64,000 nucleotides of DNA from Saccharopolyspora erythraea NRRL 2338 (GTDB lineage Bacteria > Actinomycetota > Actinomycetes > Mycobacteriales > Pseudonocardiaceae), in the NCBI RefSeq assembly GCF_000062885.1, contig NC_009142.1, positions 5,321,584 through 5,385,583 of the forward strand, given 5' to 3'. How positions within the stretch are numbered: the first letter of the stretch is position 1; every line of letters starts with the position of its first letter. The notes below the pieces were generated by a model, which saw only the letters and a list, made by a program, of their open reading frames with translations, was not told the DNA's origin and made no database searches. Positions 1 through 10,100 of the stretch are shown in pieces. Made by a program: the position numbers and the translations under genes.

Positions 1-1025
1 GCACCCGCGATCCCGCACGGATCGGCGGAATCCGGCGCACGAGAAGCATCCGGGCCACCGGGTCCCTGGAGGGCCGCTTCCCGGTCGGGGAAGTGACCGG
101 CGACCCGGCCCACCTGGCCTCCCACTGCCGTGTGCTGGTCGTCGCCGCGATCACCACCGCCTACCGCGACATCGCTCGCGCGCTGGCGCCCCACCTGACC
201 GGCGACCACGTGGTGGTGCTGTTCTCCAGCAAGCTGTGCGGCAGCGCCGAGTTCGCCGAAGCCCTCAGCCGCGAAGGACGGCACGGCGTCGACGTGGTCG
301 AAACCGACGCGCTTTTCGCGGCGCGGCCCCGCGACACCGACGGGGTGGCGGTGCTCGGCGTGAAACGGTGGAACCTGCTTTCCGGTGCCCGCCGGGAGTC
401 CGTCACGCGGTGCGCTCCCCTGCTGCGCGAGTGGTTCCCGTGGGTGGAACCGGCGCGGAACCTGATCGAGCGCGGGCTCACCGACTTCGGCGCCGTGGCC
501 CACGCCCCGATCGCCCTGGCCAACCTCGGCAGCATCGAGCGCGGCGAGGAGCTGCTGTTCTACCTCGACGGCATGTCGGACCGCACCGTGGTGCTGCTGG
601 AGCAGGCCGAACGGGAGTTCCGCGCGGTCGCCCACGCCTACGGTGCGGACCTCACGCCGATGGCCCAGGTCCTCGACCGCTACTACGGCTGCCGGACCAC
701 CTGCGTGCTCGACGCCATGCGCAGCGTCGAGGCGTACCAGACGATCCCGGCACCGGAGTCGCTCGACCACCGCTTCCTGCGCGAGGACATCGCCTCCACC
801 CTGGTCCCGCTCGAAGCGCTCGCGGCCACGGCCGGTGTGCCGACGCCGATGATCAGCTCGACCATCAACATCATGTCCCTGCTGTCGGGCGAGCAGTTCC
901 GCGACACCGGACGCACCCTGCACCGGCTCGGCTGGGCCGAGCTCACCCACGACGAGATCCTCGACCGCATCTCGCCCGATGATCGGCACGCACTTGCCGT
1001 CGATAGCCTCGTCCCGACTCGGTAG
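1..1025 (+). CDS. NAD/NADP octopine/nopaline (opine) dehydrogenase-like protein, 5'-truncated by window edge
   Basis: The reading frame is open from base 3, with no start in the window, so the N-terminal Rossmann glycine motif lies upstream. What remains begins in the second half of the NAD-binding domain (a valine-rich strand followed by IARALAPHL and VVVLFSSKLCGS). It continues into the all-helical opine-dehydrogenase domain, with the typical stretch AHAPIALANLGSIERG and a YYG segment around residues 130-220 of the visible part. Family members reduce an imine between an amino acid and a 2-oxo acid, or act on related hydroxy acids; the substrate here cannot be read. It ends 8 bp from the convergent rpiB-like gene, so it is not part of that operon. 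Family confident, function not. Confidence 0.75.
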   Translation, partial: TRDPARIGGIRRTRSIRATGSLEGRFPVGEVTGDPAHLASHCRVLVVAAITTAYRDIARALAPHLTGDHVVVLFSSKLCGSAEFAEALSREGRHGVDVVETDALFAARPRDTDGVAVLGVKRWNLLSGARRESVTRCAPLLREWFPWVEPARNLIERGLTDFGAVAHAPIALANLGSIERGEELLFYLDGMSDRTVVLLEQAEREFRAVAHAYGADLTPMAQVLDRYYGCRTTCVLDAMRSVEAYQTIPAPESLDHRFLREDIASTLVPLEALAATAGVPTPMISSTINIMSLLSGEQFRDTGRTLHRLGWAELTHDEILDRISPDDRHALAVDSLVPTR

Positions 1026-1033
1026 GTACTTGC

Positions 1034-1501
1034 TCAGCACCCTTCGTAGTCGGAGAGGACGGCGACCTTGCCGGCCGACGCGGAGTCCGGGTCGAAGCGG
1101 TAGCCGAGCCATTCCCGGGCGAGCCGCCGCGCCAGCTCCAGGCCGATGACGCGCTGGCCGAAGGTCAGCACTTGGGCGTTGTTGCTCAGCACGGACCGCT
1201 CCACCGAGAAGCTGTCGTGCGCGGTGACCGCTCGGATGCCCTTGACCTTGTTGGCGCTGATCGCCACCCCCAGACCGGTTCCGCACACCAGCAACGCGCG
1301 GTCGGCCTCGCCGCGCGCGACCATCTCGGCCGCGGCGATGGCGATGTTCGGGTACGCGGTCACGTCGTCGCCGTTGACCCCGACGTCCACAACGGACCCG
1401 ACGCGCGGGTCCTCCGCCAGGTCGCCTTTCAGGACGTCCTTGTACTGCAGGCCGGCGTCGTCCGAACCCACGACGACGCGCAACGGCTCGGCCTCACTCA
1501 T
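1034..1501 (-). CDS. RpiB/LacAB-type sugar-phosphate isomerase (candidate D-erythrulose-4-phosphate isomerase)
   Basis: A 155-residue protein of the RpiB fold. It has VVVGSDDAG near the start, the loop [16 protein letters not shown] carrying the catalytic Cys, [11 protein letters not shown] and [14 protein letters not shown]. RpiB relatives interconvert aldose and ketose phosphates. In tetritol catabolism of mycobacteria and Brucella, members of this family (DerI/EryI) turn D-erythrulose 4-phosphate into erythrose 4-phosphate. The ATG at 1501 is chosen because GGAGG lies 6 bp upstream and the gene overlaps the kinase stop by 8 bp, implying translational coupling. It is the last gene of the operon. 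The tetrulose specificity is inferred from the neighbouring DhaK/L and TIM-barrel genes. Confidence 0.85.
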   Translation of the reverse strand: MSEAEPLRVVVGSDDAGLQYKDVLKGDLAEDPRVGSVVDVGVNGDDVTAYPNIAIAAAEMVARGEADRALLVCGTGLGVAISANKVKGIRAVTAHDSFSVERSVLSNNAQVLTFGQRVIGLELARRLAREWLGYRFDPDSASAGKVAVLSDYEGC

Positions 1502-3194
1502 CACTTGCCTCCACTGCTCGGGCAGTCGTCTCGGCGACCAGGGCGAACGAGATGGCACCGGCGTCGGGGGTGCCGATGCTGCGTTCCGCCAGCGGCCGGG
1601 CGCGGCCGACCCTGGGGGTGAGCGACGCGGTGTCCTCGGCGGCCTGGCGAGCGGCCGCGGCGGCCCGGCGCCAGGAGCCCTCCGCGGCGAAGGACCGGGC
1701 GAACGGAACGATCGCGTCGATCATCGTCTTGTCGCCGACCTCGGCCTTGCCGGTGCGCTGGATGGCTTCCGCGAACGCCGCGACACCTGCGGCGATGTCG
1801 GACCGCGACGGCGTGCGGTCGTCGCCCAGGCACTCGGCGAAGGCGCGCAGGCCGGTCCCCCACAGCACGCCGGAGGTGCCTCCCGCCCTCGCCGCCCAGG
1901 CGTCGCCCGCCTCGGCCAGCACGGACCGCGCTCCGGCCCCGGCGGCGCAGGCGGCCGCGGCGGCCTCGACGGCTGCCGTCGAGCCCTTGACCATGCCGCG
2001 CCCGTGGTCACCGTCGGCGGCCACCGCATCGATGCGGCCGAGCTCGTCCTCGGCCTCGCCGATCGCACGCTGCACCGCGGTTAGCACTTCCACCACGGTC
2101 GATGCGCACGCGACCGATTCCGGGGTGGCCTGCGGGTACTGCACGGCGCTGTCGGCGACACCGTCCTCGACGTGCTGGGGCGCGACAGCGGTGGTGGGCC
2201 GCGGCCCCTTCCGGTAGGCCGGGGTGTCGGCCGGAGCGCACCAGTACCGCTCCAGCTCGCGGTCCAGCCAGACCAGGGTCAGCGACACACCGGCCATGTC
2301 CAGGCTGGTGACCAGCTCGCCCACCTCCGGCTCCACGATCTCGAGCCCGGCCGCGCGCAGCCGCTCGGCCACCCGCGCCCACACCACGAACAGCTCCTCG
2401 TACTTGGTGGCGCCGAGCCCGTTGAGGATGACGCCGACCCGACCGCCCGCACCGTCCGGGGCTTCCGCCAGCACGCCGTCGACCAGGGTGTCGGCGACCT
2501 CCGAAGCACTGGCCGTGTCCACATCGGACACGCCGGGCTCGCCGTGGATTCCCAGGCCCAGTCCCATCTTCCCGGCGGGCACGGTGAACAGCTTGTGGTC
2601 CTGCCCGGGCAGGGTGCAGCCGTCGAAGGCGATGCCGAGCGTGCGGGTGCGGTCGTTGGCGGCCCGGGCGACCCGCTCCACCTCGGCGAGCGACCGGGCT
2701 TCCTCGGCCGCCGCCGAAGCGAGCTTGAACACCGCGAAGTCACCGGCGATGCCGCGTCGCTTCTCCTCCTCACCCGCGGGTGCTGACGCCACGTCGTCGG
2801 TGACGACCACGGTGCGGCAGTCGATTCCTCCGGCCCGCAACCGTTCCTGCGCAACGCCGAAGTTCATGTTGTCCCCGGCGTAGTTGCCGAAGCCGAACAG
2901 CACGCCGCCGCCGCGGTCGGCCGCCTTCGCGACGTTGTAGGCCAGTTGCGCCGAGGGCGAGGTGAAGATGTTGCCGACCACGGCACCGTCGCAGAAGCCG
3001 GGCCCCACCACGCCGCAGAACGCCGGGTAGTGGCCCGAACCACCGCCGATGACGACGGCGACCTTGCCGCGCGGCCCGGGAGCCGAACGCACCACTCCCC
3101 CGTCGACCGCGCGGACGTACTGCGGGTAGAGGTCGCAGAAGCCCGCCATCGCGTCCTCGGTGAACCGGGCCGGATCGTTGGAAAGTCGGGTCAC
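1494..3194 (-). CDS. ATP-dependent dihydroxyacetone-kinase family protein, DhaK-DhaL fusion (candidate erythrulose kinase)
   Basis: 566 residues, the usual size of a single-chain ATP-dependent Dha kinase. The DhaK half (about 1-330) carries GGGSGHYP near residue 50 and GLGIHGEPG near 215-220, whose His forms the covalent hemiaminal with the ketone. The DhaL half (about 365-566) carries [11 protein letters not shown], which binds Mg-ATP, and GGTSGVLWG. Substrates of the family include dihydroxyacetone and D- or L-erythrulose (DerK/LerK). Company with an RpiB-type and a xylose-isomerase-like isomerase favours a four-carbon ketose. It starts 10 bp after the permease stop and overlaps the next gene by 8 bp. 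Confidence 0.88.
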   Translation of the reverse strand: MTRLSNDPARFTEDAMAGFCDLYPQYVRAVDGGVVRSAPGPRGKVAVVIGGGSGHYPAFCGVVGPGFCDGAVVGNIFTSPSAQLAYNVAKAADRGGGVLFGFGNYAGDNMNFGVAQERLRAGGIDCRTVVVTDDVASAPAGEEEKRRGIAGDFAVFKLASAAAEEARSLAEVERVARAANDRTRTLGIAFDGCTLPGQDHKLFTVPAGKMGLGLGIHGEPGVSDVDTASASEVADTLVDGVLAEAPDGAGGRVGVILNGLGATKYEELFVVWARVAERLRAAGLEIVEPEVGELVTSLDMAGVSLTLVWLDRELERYWCAPADTPAYRKGPRPTTAVAPQHVEDGVADSAVQYPQATPESVACASTVVEVLTAVQRAIGEAEDELGRIDAVAADGDHGRGMVKGSTAAVEAAAAACAAGAGARSVLAEAGDAWAARAGGTSGVLWGTGLRAFAECLGDDRTPSRSDIAAGVAAFAEAIQRTGKAEVGDKTMIDAIVPFARSFAAEGSWRRAAAAARQAAEDTASLTPRVGRARPLAERSIGTPDAGAISFALVAETTARAVEASDE

Positions 3195-3204
3195 GATTCC
3201 TCCG

Positions 3205-4542
3205 CTAGACGATCGCGCTGGCGCCGAGGACCAGCAGCAGCGCGACGATCGACATGATCGACTGGGCGACGGTGTAGACCTGGAACGCGCCGCGGGTGGA
3301 CAGGCCGAGCAGACCGCGGAACATCCAGAAGGTGTTGTCGTGCACGTGACCGCCGAAGCTCGCGCCGGCCGCCGCCGCCAGCACGACCAGCACCGGGTTG
3401 AGCCCCAGCGAGCCGACCACCGGCAGCAGCAGGGTCGCGCCGGTGATCGCCGCGACCGACCCTGAGCCCTGCGCGAGCCGCAGCAGCGCGGCGACCACCC
3501 AGGCCAGCACCAGCGGGGAGAAGCTGCTCGCGTGGAACGTCCCGGCGACGATGTCGCCGACGCCGTTGCGGCTGATGACCTCGCCCAGCGAACCGGCCAC
3601 GCCGTTGAACAGCAGGATCGTGCCGCTGGTGGCCGCGCCCCGGCTCAGCGCCTGCTCGACCGCCCGCATCGACAGCGAGTAGCCGCAGATCCCGCAGCCC
3701 AGCAGCAGGCCGATCAGCAGTGCCACCACCGGATCGGACAGCAGCGTCACCCAGCCGATCTCGGCGCCCGCGATCTCGGTGGCGGTGCCGGCCACGATCA
3801 GCAGCAGCGGCACGATCGCCGGGATCAGCAGCACGATCAGCGGCAGCCGGCGCCTGGGCTCCTCGACCTCGTCGACGGCGATCCCCAGCGAGGTCGCGTC
3901 GGACTCGGCCTCGTCCTTGGCCGGGTTCCAGGTCCGCCGCATCAGCTTGCCGTGCAGGAAGACGCTGATGACGATCGACAGGATGCCGACCACGCCGCCG
4001 ACCAGCAGCATCATGCCGAGGGAGGCGCCGAGCGCGCCGGAGACCGCCAGCGCCGCCGAACCGGGCAGGATCATCAGCAGGCCGACTTCCAGGCCGATGG
4101 CCAGCGCTCCGCCGACGGCGGCCACGCTGATCCCGGTGCGCCTGGACACCGAACGCGCGATCGGCGCGAGCATCACCAGCGCGACGTCGAAGTAGATCGC
4201 GGGGAACACGACGCCGGATGCCAGCCCGAGCGCGTACGGAGATTTTCCGCGACCGAATATCCGGAGGAACACCTCCACGATTCTTTGCAGTGTTCCGGTG
4301 GCCGACAGAATAGATCCCAGCAACACACCGAAGCCGATGATCAGGCCGACGTCGGCCATGAGCTTGCCGAAGCCCTCGGTGACCGCCTCGGTGGTCCCCT
4401 CGACACCGAGACCGGTCGCCAGTCCCAGGTAGAGCGCACCCAGGACCAGCACGACCACCGGGTTCAGCCGTGCCGCCACGATCAGCGCGATGATTCCCAC
4501 CAACGCGATCGCGGTGTGCAGAAGAATGATCGAATGGGGCAT
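3205..4542 (-). CDS. GntP-family gluconate/sugar-acid permease
   Basis: A 445-residue polytopic membrane protein with about a dozen hydrophobic segments, and the GntP-type start in which a first helix is followed by ARLNPVVVLVLGALYLGLATGL. The middle has GVVFPAIYFDVALVMLAPIA and the end GHVHDNTFWMFRGLLG, both typical of the gluconate:H+ symporter family. It would import the substrate of the operon. GntP members usually take sugar acids (gluconate, tetronates), so the imported compound could be an acid rather than a neutral polyol. It lies third in the operon with the kinase directly downstream. The sequence upstream of the ATG (GGAAAG) is only a fair ribosome site. Confidence 0.88.
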   Translation of the reverse strand: MPHSIILLHTAIALVGIIALIVAARLNPVVVLVLGALYLGLATGLGVEGTTEAVTEGFGKLMADVGLIIGFGVLLGSILSATGTLQRIVEVFLRIFGRGKSPYALGLASGVVFPAIYFDVALVMLAPIARSVSRRTGISVAAVGGALAIGLEVGLLMILPGSAALAVSGALGASLGMMLLVGGVVGILSIVISVFLHGKLMRRTWNPAKDEAESDATSLGIAVDEVEEPRRRLPLIVLLIPAIVPLLLIVAGTATEIAGAEIGWVTLLSDPVVALLIGLLLGCGICGYSLSMRAVEQALSRGAATSGTILLFNGVAGSLGEVISRNGVGDIVAGTFHASSFSPLVLAWVVAALLRLAQGSGSVAAITGATLLLPVVGSLGLNPVLVVLAAAAGASFGGHVHDNTFWMFRGLLGLSTRGAFQVYTVAQSIMSIVALLLVLGASAIV

Positions 4543-4756
4543 GACGCCTGTCTTTCCGTGATCCTCGACGTTGAGGAAAGGCCGGCAAGCAAAGGACTTC
4601 CCGGCGTGGTTCTTCGAGCGCGCTGGTCGCCTGGTTTCCGGCAGTCAACCACGACCGGAATTCCGGTCCGCGCTCGCTCTGCAATCGGATCGCGTTTGTC
4701 CGGACGGTGACGACACGACTACGGGAAGTCGGGAATTCGCATCCCGTCCCGCGAAC

Positions 4757-5518
4757 TCACTGGATGTGCGAGCCGCCGTTGATGTCGAAGGTCGCGCCCG
4801 TGATGTAGCCGACGTGCTCGCCTGCCAGGAAGGTGACGGTGGCCGCGACGTCCTCGGTGCGGCCGTTGCGGCCCACCGGGATGTCGGCGATCAGCTTCGC
4901 CTTGCGCTCACCGGCGAGCGCGCCACCGGTGATGTCGGTGTCGATCAGGCCGGGTGCGACCGCGTTGACGACCACGCCGTGCGGCCCGGCCTCGCGGGCC
5001 AGCGCCCGGGTCAGCCCCAGCACGGCGGCCTTCGCGGCCGAGTAGTGCGAGCCGCCGAACACGCCGCCGCCGCGCTCGGCGCTGACCGACGACAGGTTCA
5101 CGATCCGGCCGTAGCCGCGTTCGATCATGCCGGGCAGCACCCGCCGGGTGACCAGGTACGTGCCGGTGACGTTGACGCTGAAGACCAGGTCCCACTCCGC
5201 CTGCTCGATGTCGAGGAAGCGGGTGGGCCGGGTGATGCCCGCGTTGTTCACCAGAGCGGCGACCGGCGGCAGGTCGGAGGACTCGAGCTCGCCGACGGCC
5301 CGCCCGACCGAGGCGGCGTCGGTGACGTCGGCGGCCAGGCCCAGCGCGGGGACTGCGCCGCGCTCCCCCGCCGCGGCCGCGGTGCGCTCGGCGGCTTCGC
5401 CGTCGATGTCGAGCACGGCGACGGCGAAGCCGGCGTCGGCCAGGTGCAGCGCCGTCTCGCGCCCGATGCCGCGTTCGGAGCCGGCTCCGGTGATCACGGC
5501 GGTGCGAGTGGTGGACAT
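4757..5518 (-). CDS. Short-chain dehydrogenase/reductase (FabG-like, polyol or hydroxy-acid dehydrogenase)
   Basis: 253 residues, classical SDR. It has the glycine motif TGAGSERGIG (about 9-18), LVNNAG, and the catalytic Ser in NLSSVS with SHYSAAKAAV giving the Tyr-x3-Lys pair. The end, GYITGATFDINGGSHIQ, is FabG-like. Acidic residues follow the second strand (VLDID), which suggests NAD rather than NADP. In this operon it most likely oxidises the imported polyol or acid to the ketose used by the kinase. A 214-bp gap follows before gntP, in which I see no gene, so gntP-dhaKL-rpiB may also have their own promoter. Confidence 0.85.
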   Translation of the reverse strand: MSTTRTAVITGAGSERGIGRETALHLADAGFAVAVLDIDGEAAERTAAAAGERGAVPALGLAADVTDAASVGRAVGELESSDLPPVAALVNNAGITRPTRFLDIEQAEWDLVFSVNVTGTYLVTRRVLPGMIERGYGRIVNLSSVSAERGGGVFGGSHYSAAKAAVLGLTRALAREAGPHGVVVNAVAPGLIDTDITGGALAGERKAKLIADIPVGRNGRTEDVAATVTFLAGEHVGYITGATFDINGGSHIQ

Positions 5519-5536
5519 GCTTCTCTCCTTGCTGGT

Positions 5537-5622
5537 CGGGGTGCGCCGTCGGGCATTTGTGGGTGGTGTGCCTTCGGGTCTTTGTGGGGTTGGTGTGCCG
5601 TCGGGTTTCTGCGGGTTGGGCT
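5537..5622. repeat. Three imperfect tandem copies of a 26-28 bp unit in an intergenic gap
   Basis: The 105-bp gap between the isomerase stop and the SDR start consists mostly of three imperfect copies of a unit built around gtgccgtcgggtttctg. The sequence is T/G-rich on the plus strand and unlike the flanking codons. It lies in the operon's transcript. It could be slippage-generated spacer or a regulatory leader; nothing decides between these. Confidence 0.7.
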
Positions 5623-5623
5623 T

Positions 5624-6448
5624 TCAGGCCATGAGGTGCGGGGCGATGAGGTCGACGGCTCGAGCGGCCGCCGCTTCGCGGTCGGCCTCGGCCACGTCGT
5701 GGGTTTCCAGTTCCAGCACGTAGCGGCCGGGGTAGCCGTGCTCGCGGAGGGCGCGGATGACGCCCGGGAAGTCGGCGCGTCCGCGGCCGAGGCTCAGGTT
5801 GATATCGCCCGGCACGGCGTCGCGCAGGTGGACGTGCTCGATGCGGTCGGCGAAGTCGCGGACGAAAGCGACCTCGTCGATCTCCCCGGCGACGACGTGG
5901 CTCACGTCGAACACGAACCCGGCCGAGTCTGCGGGCACCCGTTCCAGCAGCGCTTCGGCGCGTTCCCGGGTGTGGCAGAAGCGGTGGTGGTGCAGGCCCT
6001 CGACCAGCAGCCGGACGCCGCGCTCGGCGGCCAGGTCACCGAGCAGCCGCAGACCGCGGGCCAACCGGTCGAGGTCGGTGGCCTCGTCGACGAACGGGTC
6101 CCTCGCCTGCGCACCGCAGGGCACGATGATCGCCGCGTCGAGGCGTGCGGCCAGCGAGACCAGGGCGCCGCCGGTGGCCTCGAGGACGCCGTCGTCCAGC
6201 CCGGGGTCGTTCATCGCCCCCGGGTCGACGTTGATCGCCCAGGTCCGCACGTCGTGCTCTCCGAGGCCGCGCACGACGTGGTCGGCGTGGTCGCCCAGCG
6301 GCGTGGGGATGTGGTCGCACACCCCGGGCAGGCCGCCGAGGTCGATGCCGGACAGACCGAGGCCCGCGATCGTGCGGAGCGCTTCCGGTAACGCCCGGTG
6401 GCGGAACGAGATGGTCGAGCACCCGAGCTCGGAGGTCTGTGTCTTCAA
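5624..6448 (-). CDS. Xylose-isomerase-like TIM-barrel sugar(-phosphate) isomerase/epimerase (candidate LerI-type)
   Basis: 274 residues of the AP-endonuclease-2/xylose-isomerase-like fold. Metal ligands can be read in order: Glu in LLVEGLHHHR (about 170), Asp in FVFDVSH (about 200), His in EHVHLRD (about 225) and Glu in VLELETHD (about 255). In erythritol and threitol pathways a protein of this class (LerI/EryC) converts L-erythrulose 1-phosphate to D-erythrulose 4-phosphate, the substrate of the RpiB-type enzyme found here as the last gene. The start is a TTG at 6448 with AAGGGG 7-8 bp upstream. It is the first gene of the operon and sits just below an operator-like array. Confidence 0.82.
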   Translation of the reverse strand: MKTQTSELGCSTISFRHRALPEALRTIAGLGLSGIDLGGLPGVCDHIPTPLGDHADHVVRGLGEHDVRTWAINVDPGAMNDPGLDDGVLEATGGALVSLAARLDAAIIVPCGAQARDPFVDEATDLDRLARGLRLLGDLAAERGVRLLVEGLHHHRFCHTRERAEALLERVPADSAGFVFDVSHVVAGEIDEVAFVRDFADRIEHVHLRDAVPGDINLSLGRGRADFPGVIRALREHGYPGRYVLELETHDVAEADREAAAARAVDLIAPHLMA

Positions 6449-6477
6449 TCGGCACCCCTTCGTGCTGCCAGTGCCGC

Positions 6478-6516
6478 ACAGTCAACGCGGCCAACAGTCG
6501 ACTGTCAACAGTCAAC
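6478..6516. promoter_or_regulatory. Operator-like array of ACAGTC half-sites upstream of the sugar operon
   Basis: Three ACAGTC half-sites start at 6478, 6494 and 6508. The middle one belongs to a perfect 12-bp palindrome (6494-6505). The second and third also form an inverted repeat, GACTGT-CA-ACAGTC (6500-6513). The array is 30-68 bp above the TTG start, where a repressor or activator of the operon would bind. TTGAC-like elements on the minus strand overlap it. No regulator gene is adjacent in the window. Confidence 0.55.
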
Positions 6517-6767
6517 CTCGATGGACTGGAGATCGACAGCACGACGACGGGAATGACGACGGTCCGGTGCCCTGACCTCCCGCGCTGGCCGACATGGACG
6601 GCAGAGTGCGGCAGAGCCCGCGCCAACCGCGCGACGCGATCAGCAGCGGTCGGTTCTCACCGGGTCGACGACGGCACACAATTCGCGATCCCGCATGAGC
6701 GACGTTGTCCGTTTCGGGACCACACCACGACGTTCGCCGCTATAGTCCTCCGCCGAGGTGAGTCGTC

Positions 6768-7154
6768 GTGGATGCGCTGTTGTGGGTTCTGCAGGGGGTC
6801 ATGGCCTTCCTCACCATTCCGTCAGGCCTGATGACCGCTCTGCGCCAGAACGAGCGGGTCCACATGCACGGCATGGAGGTCCGTCTGGGCGATGGGCCGA
6901 GCCCCGCGGCGCGGGTCGGCGGTGTCCTGTCGGCCGCCTGCGGGACCGCGCTCGTGGTTCCCGGACTGATCGACGAGGTCACGATCCTGACCCCGATAGC
7001 CGCGCTGGCACTGGTGGCGCCGGCACTGGCGATCCCGGCGCGGCGGGCGATGCAGGGCTCGATCGGCCCGGTCGCGGCGGTCTTCGGAATGCTCTACCTC
7101 GCCGCACCGCCGATATTGGTGGCATGGGGCCGATTCGGGCCCTACCCGCTCTAG
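6768..7154 (+). CDS. DoxX-like small membrane protein
   Basis: 128 residues with four hydrophobic segments (about 5-22, 50-68, 75-90 and 100-120) in the DoxX/SURF4-like arrangement, with a short polar stretch MHGMEVRLGDGPSPAAR after the first helix. Family members are small quinone- or redox-linked membrane proteins without a settled role. The GTG start at 6768 has GAGGTG 7 bp upstream, and a TATAGT that could serve as a -10 hexamer lies at 6741-6746. It is transcribed away from the sugar operon; the 319 bp between them hold the operator array and nothing else I recognise. Confidence 0.6.
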   Translation: MDALLWVLQGVMAFLTIPSGLMTALRQNERVHMHGMEVRLGDGPSPAARVGGVLSAACGTALVVPGLIDEVTILTPIAALALVAPALAIPARRAMQGSIGPVAAVFGMLYLAAPPILVAWGRFGPYPL

Positions 7155-7175
7155 CCATCCGAGGCCGCATGCCGC

Positions 7176-10100
7176 ATGCCGATTGCCAAACCGGCGGGCG
7201 GCATGGATCATGGGCCCCATGATCATGCGAAAGGACGACACCCGCTCCATCTGGTGAGCGCCCACGAACCCCGAGCCGAACGGCAGGGGACCACAGCTCC
7301 CATTCCTCCCGCGGGCGAACCGGTCCTGGAACATCTGGACGCCCTGCCCTTTCCCGCGCTTATGCGCACTCTGGCCTCCCGCGCCCGTGCCATGTCGGCC
7401 GCGGATTACGAGCGGATCCACACCGCCCTCGATGCCGGGAACACCTACGAACGCCACATCGGCCTGCACCTGGCCGTGGTCCGCCGCGACCTGAACGCCG
7501 TCGAACGGGCTCTCGCGGACCCGGTCCTGCGTCGCCGCGCCCTCTCCGCGTCGATCCGGCTACCGGTCTCCGACCGCGCGCTGACCGCGCTGGTGGAGCA
7601 CTCGACTGCTCGGGACCGCACCGCTGTCTACGGGGTGCTGCGACGCTCTCGGCGCCGCGAACTCGCCGATGCACTCGTGCCGCTCGTGCGAGATCGCTAC
7701 GGGCGAGCCGACGTCGCGCGGTTGCTACCAGCGTGTTCACCGAAGGTGGTCGAGCACTGGCTGCCCCTCGCCGGGTCGAACACGACCCTTCTGCGCAGGC
7801 TCGCCCGCACCGCACCCGCGGTGGTCGCGCGACATCTCGTGAGCGAGTTGCCCACCCAGGACTGGCGGCGTCGCAACGGGGGGCTTCTCGGATACCGAGG
7901 TGTGCTGGACGTGCTGGCCACCCGTGCACCGCGGGAGCTCGCCTCGGTGCTGCGAAACCACCCCGGACTGCGCCAAGTCGCGCTGACCCGGGATCCTCGG
8001 ATGACGTCGGCTCTGCTGACCGAACCGGAGGCGATTCTCGACGCCCCGTCCGCGCAGCACTGGCCGATCCACCACGACGTCCGGCTGTCCTCCGGCGCCC
8101 GGAACGCGATCGCCGGTCTGGACGTCGAACAGGTCGCGAGACTGCTGAGGAAGTTCGCGGCCCTTCCCGTACGAGGCAGGGTGCTCGAAGCGATGCCACC
8201 GCACACGCGGCGTCGCGTGCTCGAACGCGCCTACCCGGACGAGCAGGTGGCCACGCACGTCACGGTGGACGAAGTGCGCCAACTGCCACCGGAGGATCGC
8301 GTCGGGCTGGCCCGCCGGATCCTCGCTGATCTCGAGAGGCCCACCTGCGGATGGCGCCATCTGGAGATGACCGGGATGCTGCCCTACCCGGAGGCGGCCC
8401 CGGCTCTGTCCGAAGCGACGGCGAGCCACCGCTACCAGGAACGCCGCCTCGCCTGGGAGTCGTTGCTGGGATGCGCGGTGCTGGAAGGTGATCGCACTGC
8501 GTTCTCCCGGGCGGTCACCGAGGCCCGACGCGCCTGGTACGACCAGGATCTCGTCCGGGTGGCGGCACTGCGCCCGATCGCCCACGCGCCCACCGCCCTG
8601 CTGTCGGCGGTCCCGGTGTCGGTACCGCGCGAGGTCGTCGCGGCGGTGACCGGTTCCCGGGATGCGACCGAGACCTGCTTCTCCCTGGTCTCCCGGTGGT
8701 TGTCCCGATCCCTCGCCCACGCGTCGACCGAGACGTCGGCCGAGCGCGCGGAGGAGTTGCAGGCCCTTCTTGTTCGCCTGCACGGCGATTCCCGATCGCC
8801 GCGCCCGCCGGTGGAAGTCGCGGGCCGGGACCTCGGGCGACGGCTGTGGTCGCAACTGCGCTCCCGACTCGACCACCAGGTCCGCAGTGGCCGATTCGAT
8901 GCCGTTTTCCGGTTGGCCGCAATGGTCGAGCCCGGCTCGATACCCGAACTCGACGAACTGCTCGGCACGATCTCGCGGACGGCCACCGAGCCGCGCGATG
9001 CCGCCGAAGCGGCGAAGCTGTGGATCGCCGCCCCCTCGACGCGCGAAGACCGCGTCGGTGAGCTGGTCGAGCACGATCCCGCCCTGGGACGGATCGAGTG
9101 CGTGTGGCAGGTGGTCGCGACCCGCCGCACCGACCTGCTCGACCGCGTGCTCTCGCGGGACAAGGCGCCGCCCGCCGTTCCTGCCGGGCGACGCGGCAGG
9201 TGGACACCCACCCAACGCCAACTCGCCGAAGCCGGCGCGACAACGGCGGCGTTCGATGCCGATCTTCCCATGGTGGAACGGGAAATGGCCGTCGCGGCCT
9301 TGTCCGATCCGGACTCGCTCACCGCCCTCGCCGACAGCGCCGCACCACCGGTCGCCGCAGCAGCACTCGGAACACTGGCCCGCGTCGCGCCCGCCGGCCA
9401 AGCCCTGCACGTCCTGCTCCGGCACGCCACAGAAGACGGCGGTCCGGCTCGCCGGGCCGCCGTCCGAGCCCTCGCGGAATGCGTCGACTCGCTCCCGGAC
9501 TCGCGGGCGATCGAGGCGCTCCGTCCGTTCGTGCTGGGCCGCAAGTCCGTGGGTGCGGCCAAGGAAGCGGTGCGGCTCCTCGCGGGCCGACGCCTGGTGG
9601 GCGGCACGGACCTGCTCGTGGCCGCGTGGCGGACACCGGATCTCCACCGCGACGCCCGAGCCGCCGTGGTCGCCGCACTCGTGGGCGTGCTCGGCGAGGA
9701 CGACCGCGTTCCCGCGATCCTGGGCGAGGCGGTCCGAGGCGGCGAAGCGGTCAGGGCTCCGGTGCTCGACCTCCGCCCCGCCGAGGTCACCGGCGACCAG
9801 CGACCCGTACTCGCGCGCACCCTCGCCGGTGCGCTCGACACCAGGGATGCCGAGGTCATCGGCGCGTATGCCGAGTGGTGGCAGTACGCACCCGGGGGGC
9901 TCGCGGGGCTGGACCCGGTTGCCGCGGTGACGGCACCCCCGACGGCGTTCGGCGCCATGGCGTCGTTGCTCTGCCGCGCCGCCCGCCACGACGACGGTCT
10001 TCGCGCGCTGCGCGCCGTCACCGACCAACTCACCACGGAGATCGGCAACGGCTCCGCCACGGCGCGCAAGCACTTGGAAAAGCTGCTGTCGTGCTGGTCG

